Assembly: GCF_900157385.1 (NCBI RefSeq)
Contig: NZ_LT717701.1
Span: forward strand, 2,452,353-2,516,352
Length of the DNA stretch: 64,000 nucleotides
Source of the DNA: Mycobacterium terramassiliense
Lineage (GTDB): Bacteria; Actinomycetota; Actinomycetes; Mycobacteriales; Mycobacteriaceae
Direction: 5' to 3'
Made by a program: the position numbers and the translations under genes
The notes under the pieces: model-generated
Databases searched by the model: none
What the model was told of the DNA's origin: nothing
Seen by the model: only the letters and a program-made list of their open reading frames with translations
Shown: piece after piece, positions 60,745 to 64,000 of the stretch
Position numbering within the stretch: position 1 is the first letter of the stretch
Layout: every line of letters starts with the position of its first letter

Positions 60745-61947
60745 ATGGTTCCCGCTTTTACGTTCTTCCCGCCGGAGATCAACTCGGCGTTGATGTTCGC
60801 CGGGGCGGGTTCGGGGCCCTTGTTCATGGCGGCGTCGGCCTGGGACGCCTTGGCGACTGACCTGGCGGGTGCGGCGTCGTCGTTCCAGTCGGTGGTCTCC
60901 GGGTTGACCGACGGGCCCTGGGCGGGTCCGGCGTCGATGTCCATGGCGGCCGCGGCGACGCCCTACGTGGGGTGGTTGAGCGCGGCGGCCGGGCAGGCGG
61001 AGTCGGCGGGCCTGCAGGCGCGCACCGCCGCGACGGCGTTCGAGTCCGCGCTGGCGGCGACGGTGCCCACCCCGGCGATCGCCGCGAACCGCGCCCAGCT
61101 GATGGCGTTGATCGCGACGAACATCCTGGGCCAGAACACGCCGGCGATCTTCATGACCGAGTTCGAGTACATGGAGATGTGGGCCCAGGACGTGGCCGCG
61201 ATGGTCGGCTATCACGGCGGGGCCATGGGGGTGGCCGCGGCGTTGCCGGCGTTCAGCCTGCCGCCGGTGAGCCTGGCCGGCTTGACGGGGCTGTTGGCGG
61301 CGCCGCTGACCGGCGTGGGCTCGCAGGTCGCCGGATTGGCGACGTCGGTGGCGGGCGTGAGCGGATTGTCGGGCATTACGGCGGTGGCTGGCAGTGCGGT
61401 GTCGCAGGCGGCCTCCCTGGCCTCGGCGGCGCCGATTTCGTCGCTGACGACGGTGGCCCAGGTCGGAATGATGCCGGTGAGCATGATGATGTCGCCGATC
61501 ATGATGGCGGCCCAAGCGGGCATGGGCGCGTCGAATTCGGCGGCGCTCGCCGGTGCGACGGGCGCTGCGGGCGCCGTCGATCCGGCGAAATTCGTCAGCA
61601 GCGCGGTTCCGAAGGGGCTTGGCGGCGGCATCGGCGGCCTGGGTGGCGCCGAGGCCGGTCTGGGCAAGGCGCGGCTGGTCGGGGCGATGTCGGTGCCCCC
61701 GACCTGGCAGGGCTCGGCGCCGTCCCGGATGGTCAGCGCGGCGATGTCGGGCATGGGCGAGATGCCGGCCGGCGCGGCCGCGGCCGGGGCGCCGATGGGC
61801 GGCGGCATGCCGATGATGCCGATGCCGATGGGTGGCATGGGCGCCGGCGCGGGCATGCCCGGCGGGATGATGGGCCGCGGCGGGGCCAGTCCGACCCATG
61901 TGGTGCAGTCGCGGCCCAGCGTGGTGCCGCGGACCGGGGTCGGATAG
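60745..61947 (+). CDS. PPE family protein, SVP subfamily (module 2)
   Basis: 400 residues. N-terminus FTFFPPEINSALMF; PPE domain to about 175, SVP motif GAMSVPPTW, Met/Gly-rich end MPMGGMGAGAGMPGG. The stretch around 61045-61270 is nearly identical to 58950-59170 of the first PPE, while flanks diverge, which points to gene conversion after duplication. ATG 60745 puts FFPPE at residue 6; the upstream in-frame ATG adds non-homologous residues. Confidence 0.92.
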   Translation: MVPAFTFFPPEINSALMFAGAGSGPLFMAASAWDALATDLAGAASSFQSVVSGLTDGPWAGPASMSMAAAATPYVGWLSAAAGQAESAGLQARTAATAFESALAATVPTPAIAANRAQLMALIATNILGQNTPAIFMTEFEYMEMWAQDVAAMVGYHGGAMGVAAALPAFSLPPVSLAGLTGLLAAPLTGVGSQVAGLATSVAGVSGLSGITAVAGSAVSQAASLASAAPISSLTTVAQVGMMPVSMMMSPIMMAAQAGMGASNSAALAGATGAAGAVDPAKFVSSAVPKGLGGGIGGLGGAEAGLGKARLVGAMSVPPTWQGSAPSRMVSAAMSGMGEMPAGAAAAGAPMGGGMPMMPMPMGGMGAGAGMPGGMMGRGGASPTHVVQSRPSVVPRTGVG

Positions 61948-62145
61948 GTCGTCGGAAAGGGCAGGTGATACGCCGGGCCGCGAGTCGGCGGCCCCAGGGG
62001 CCCGGGTCTGTGGCCATCCCGCGGTTGCGTCATGCGGAGCGTGCCGCTCTCACCCGGATTCCGTCATCGGTTTCGCCCGGGATCGTGCGCTGTTTCTAAA
62101 AGAGGCGAAATCGCTGAATCCCGGATATTGTCCTCAGAATTGACT

Positions 62146-62151
62146 TACGAT
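62146..62151 (+). promoter_or_regulatory. Candidate -10 before the Rv2348c-like gene
   Basis: TACGAT in CTTACGATGCG, the same core as the two PPE promoters. The implied leader to GTG 62224 is about 66 nt, close to the 59-65 nt of the other two. Confidence 0.5.
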
Positions 62152-62223
62152 GCGAAGTGCCTGGTGGCGATCGATTCGCCGCCGGGTTCGAAGATGAACG
62201 AAACGGCTGTGGAAGGGGGCACC

Positions 62224-62550
62224 GTGCTTTTGCCTCTTGGTTCCCCGCTGCCGGACGATGCGGTGTCGGCAAAGCGAGGCGAGTCGGGGATGCTCGGCGG
62301 CTTATCGGTTCCGCTGAAGTGGGGGGTGGCTGTTCCCCCGGACGACTACGACCATTGGGCACCGGAGCCGGAAGAAGGCGCCGATGCAACCGCGCAGGCG
62401 GCCGACGGGCTCAACCCGGAGGCGACCGGCGACGGCATGGACGAGTGGAACGAGTGGGCCGAATGGAGTGAGTGGCAAGCCGAGGCGGAACCTCGCTTCG
62501 ACATGCCGCGTACTACCAGCGTGGTACCGACCTCGCCGGCGGCGGGCTGA
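62224..62550 (+). CDS. Rv2348c-like small acidic Trp-rich protein
   Basis: 108 residues, acidic. N-terminal half VLLPLGSPLPDDAV and GGLSVPLKWGVAVPPDDYDHW; then a tryptophan ladder DEWNEWAEWSEWQAE (Trp every third residue); end SPAAG. No signal peptide or WXG turn. GTG 62224 follows GGAAGGGGG and gives the length I recall for Rv2348c, which likewise precedes esxP-esxO. Upstream in-frame starts (62164, 62194) lack ribosome-binding sites. Possibly a type VII-associated antigen or chaperone; function unknown. Confidence 0.75.
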   Translation: MLLPLGSPLPDDAVSAKRGESGMLGGLSVPLKWGVAVPPDDYDHWAPEPEEGADATAQAADGLNPEATGDGMDEWNEWAEWSEWQAEAEPRFDMPRTTSVVPTSPAAG

Positions 62551-62622
62551 GGTTTCACGCGTGATCCAAGACCAACCTGTATGAGAAATCCAGGAAGTTA
62601 AATCCAGAAGGAGAAAGGCAAC

Positions 62623-62919
62623 ATGGCAACACGTTTTATGACCGACCCGCACGAGATGCGGGCGATGGCGGGCCGTTTTGAGGTCCACGCGCAGACCGTT
62701 GAGGACGAGGCTCGCAAGATGTGGGCGTCGTCGATGAACATCGCCGGTGCCGGCTGGAGTGGCCAGGCGCAGGCGACCTCCTACGACACCATGGGTCAGA
62801 TGAATCAGGCCTTCCGCAACATCGTGAACATGCTGCACGGTGTGCGTGACGGGCTGATCCGCGACGCCAACAACTACGAGCAGCAAGAGCAGGCTTCCCA
62901 GCAAATCCTCGGCAGCTAG
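62623..62919 (+). CDS. EsxP-like WXG100 protein (module 2)
   Basis: 98 residues, paralogue of 59895-60191, with WSG in GAGWSGQAQ and NNYEQQEQ near the end; finishes QILGS rather than QILSS. AGGAGA at the start site (AGAAGGAGAAAGGCAAC before ATG). Several substitutions relative to module 1 lie in the first helix and turn. Confidence 0.93.
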   Translation: MATRFMTDPHEMRAMAGRFEVHAQTVEDEARKMWASSMNIAGAGWSGQAQATSYDTMGQMNQAFRNIVNMLHGVRDGLIRDANNYEQQEQASQQILGS

Positions 62920-62969
62920 CCCAACGGCGCTGTCGCCTAAGACTTTTCACGACTTGAAAGGACGTAAAC

Positions 62970-63254
62970 ATGACCATCAATTACCAATTTGGCGACGTCG
63001 ACGCCCACGGCGCGACGATTCGCGCCCAGGCGGCGTCGTTGGAGGCCGAGCACCAGGCCATCGTTCGCGATGTGCTGGCCGCTGGTGACTTCTGGGGCGG
63101 CTCGGGTTCGGTGGCTTGCCAGGAGTTCATCACCCAGTTGGGTCGCAACTTCCAGGTGATCTACGAGCAGGCCAACTCCCACGGCCAGAAGGTGCAAAGC
63201 GCCGGCAGCAACATGGCCAGCACCGACAGCGCCGTCGGGTCCAGCTGGGCCTAG
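62970..63254 (+). CDS. EsxO-like WXG100 protein (module 2)
   Basis: 94 residues, identical in sequence to the module 1 protein. From about codon 12 onward the two genes differ only at isolated silent sites (for example GGCTCC/GGCTCG and GCGGTC/GCCGTC), despite lying 2.7 kb apart. GAAAGGA upstream of ATG. Last gene before a strong terminator. Confidence 0.94.
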   Translation: MTINYQFGDVDAHGATIRAQAASLEAEHQAIVRDVLAAGDFWGGSGSVACQEFITQLGRNFQVIYEQANSHGQKVQSAGSNMASTDSAVGSSWA

Positions 63255-63304
63255 CGGAGACCGGCTGACGGCGGCGCGCCGCCGTCACCGTTGAGTAGTG
63301 CAAC

Positions 63305-63339
63305 ACCGACCCCCGGGCACTGGGTGCCCGGGGGTCGGT
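63305..63339 (+). terminator. Strong hairpin terminator after the PPE/Esx modules
   Basis: Arms CCGACCCCCGGGCAC (63306-63320) and complement (63324-63338), extended by one A-T pair, 3-base loop, followed by TTTGT. It serves the forward Esx genes and possibly the convergent TPM gene whose stop is 25 bp further on. Confidence 0.9.
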
Positions 63340-63363
63340 TTGTACTCGGTTTGTCTCTAGTGA

Positions 63364-64000
63364 TCAGAACCGGCCGCCGCCGCCCATCAGGCCGCCGCCG
63401 GATGAGCCGGACGAGCCGAACGAGGTGGGGCTCCAGCCGCCGAACCCCCCGCGCATCGCTCCGCTGAGCACGTTGCCGATGATGATCCCGCCGATCATGG
63501 CGCCGCTGTCGCCGCCGCCGCGGCCGGCGTAGACGCGCTGGGCCTGCTGCACGTCGGCATTCGCCAGGGCCTGCGCCTGAGCGGCCAGCGTCGACGCCGC
63601 GTTGGCGTGCGCGATCGCCTCGGCCAGGTTGGTCGCCCTCTTGTCCTGCGCGGCCTGCAGGTGTCGTCCGGCTTCGGCGAGCCGGGTCCGGGCCTCGGCG
63701 CCGATGCTGCCCCGGCGGGTGTCGATGTATTCGGAGACGCCGCGCACCCGCGCCTGGGCGGTGAACAGCGCCTGCTCGAACGACCGGTTGAGCCGTTCGG
63801 CGTCGGCCTGCTCCTGGGCCACGGCGTCCAGGACGCGATCGAGGTCGGCGCCGGCCTTGGTCAGCCGGGCGAATGCGCCGAGGGGATCGGCGGAGCCGCC
63901 GGTGCTGCGCGAATAGTCCAACGCCCCGGTCGCCGCGTCGCGGGCCGCCGTCAGCTCGGCCGTATGACCCGACGCCGCGCTCGGCACGTTCTTCAGCTGG
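63364..64000 (-). CDS. TPM-domain membrane protein, C-terminal part (Rv2345-like, partial)
   Basis: At least 211 codons, open to the window edge, so the N-terminus with the TPM domain and membrane segment lies outside. The visible part is a long Ala/Gln/Arg-rich coiled-coil (LDRVLDAVAQEQADAERL ... AQALANADVQQAQRV) followed by a short hydrophobic GGIIIGNVLSG and a Gly/Ser-rich tail ending GGGGRF. Such tails end TPM-phosphatase-like proteins; Rv2345 holds this place in M. tuberculosis. Assignment relies on context and tail. Confidence 0.7.
   Translation of the reverse strand, partial: QLKNVPSAASGHTAELTAARDAATGALDYSRSTGGSADPLGAFARLTKAGADLDRVLDAVAQEQADAERLNRSFEQALFTAQARVRGVSEYIDTRRGSIGAEARTRLAEAGRHLQAAQDKRATNLAEAIAHANAASTLAAQAQALANADVQQAQRVYAGRGGGDSGAMIGGIIIGNVLSGAMRGGFGGWSPTSFGSSGSSGGGLMGGGGRF

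Noticed and set aside
62032..62223. N-terminal extension of the Rv2348c-like protein
   Set aside because: The extension would start before the predicted promoter and has no ribosome-binding site or sequence resemblance to the family; GTG 62224 has GGAAGGGGG upstream.
1..64000. tRNA, rRNA or riboswitch genes
   Set aside because: No cloverleaf, conserved rRNA segment or recognised riboswitch core was noticed by eye; a covariance-model search was not possible, so short RNAs may have been missed.

Overview
This is a GC-rich window from a slow-growing Mycobacterium. The Mycobacterium avium complex is the most likely source, but that is inferred from gene content and GC style; no species marker was read. 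Gene order mirrors the M. tuberculosis Rv2397c-Rv2345 interval: sulfate uptake and reduction, mycobactin (mbt) cluster, hrcA-dnaJ2, phoH-ybeY-era, recO-uppS, zinc regulators, glyS, then PPE/Esx genes. Most of the interval is core backbone. Novelty sits in a few inserted or rewired spots.

Layout. 1-8.9 kb: end of cysW, cysA, ggtB, a membrane protein, then the reverse-strand sirA-cysH-chelatase operon, whose genes overlap by 4 bp each and which is preceded by a tiny poly-cysteine leader ORF; then hemN/hemW. 8.9-11.7 kb: two tandem SbtA-type bicarbonate transporter genes. 12.0-39.2 kb: the mycobactin locus, with mbtI and mbtB-H forward and mbtA reverse, and IdeR-like boxes in front of mbtI and between mbtA and mbtB. 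Between mbtI and mbtA, where M. tuberculosis has mbtJ, this strain has a DesA1-like desaturase, a bicovalent-flavin oxidase and an EntS-type MFS exporter. 39.3-40.5 kb: two CFP-2/Mtb12-like secreted antigens.

40.4-43.8 kb is the most unusual part. An ECF41-type sigma factor gene and its usual carboxymuconolactone decarboxylase (CMD) partner are split by about 1.4 kb of lower-GC DNA. That DNA carries a broken tyrosine-integrase N-terminus and a PE gene, and is bounded by 94-bp direct repeats derived from the 3' end of the CMD gene. I read it as the remnant of an integrative element that used a protein-coding attachment site.

43.8-58.2 kb: a 55-bp tandem repeat before hrcA, then housekeeping genes in tightly overlapping operons (hrcA-dnaJ2-rsmE, phoH-ybeY-CNNM/CBS-era, recO-uppS), amiA2, an alpha/beta hydrolase, smtB-zur with a palindromic operator, and glyS. 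58.6-63.3 kb: two tandem PPE/Esx modules with nearly identical segments and three related promoters, closed by a strong hairpin terminator. The right edge cuts a TPM-domain membrane protein. No rRNA, tRNA, CRISPR array or intact insertion sequence was seen.

How the genes work together: salicylate (MbtI) is activated by MbtA, loaded on MbtB and cyclised with Ser/Thr; MbtC-F extend the chain with a ketide and two lysines; MbtG hydroxylates lysine; MbtH supports the adenylation domains. CysTWA import sulfate, CysH and SirA reduce it to sulfide, and the CbiX-type chelatase probably supplies siroheme for SirA.
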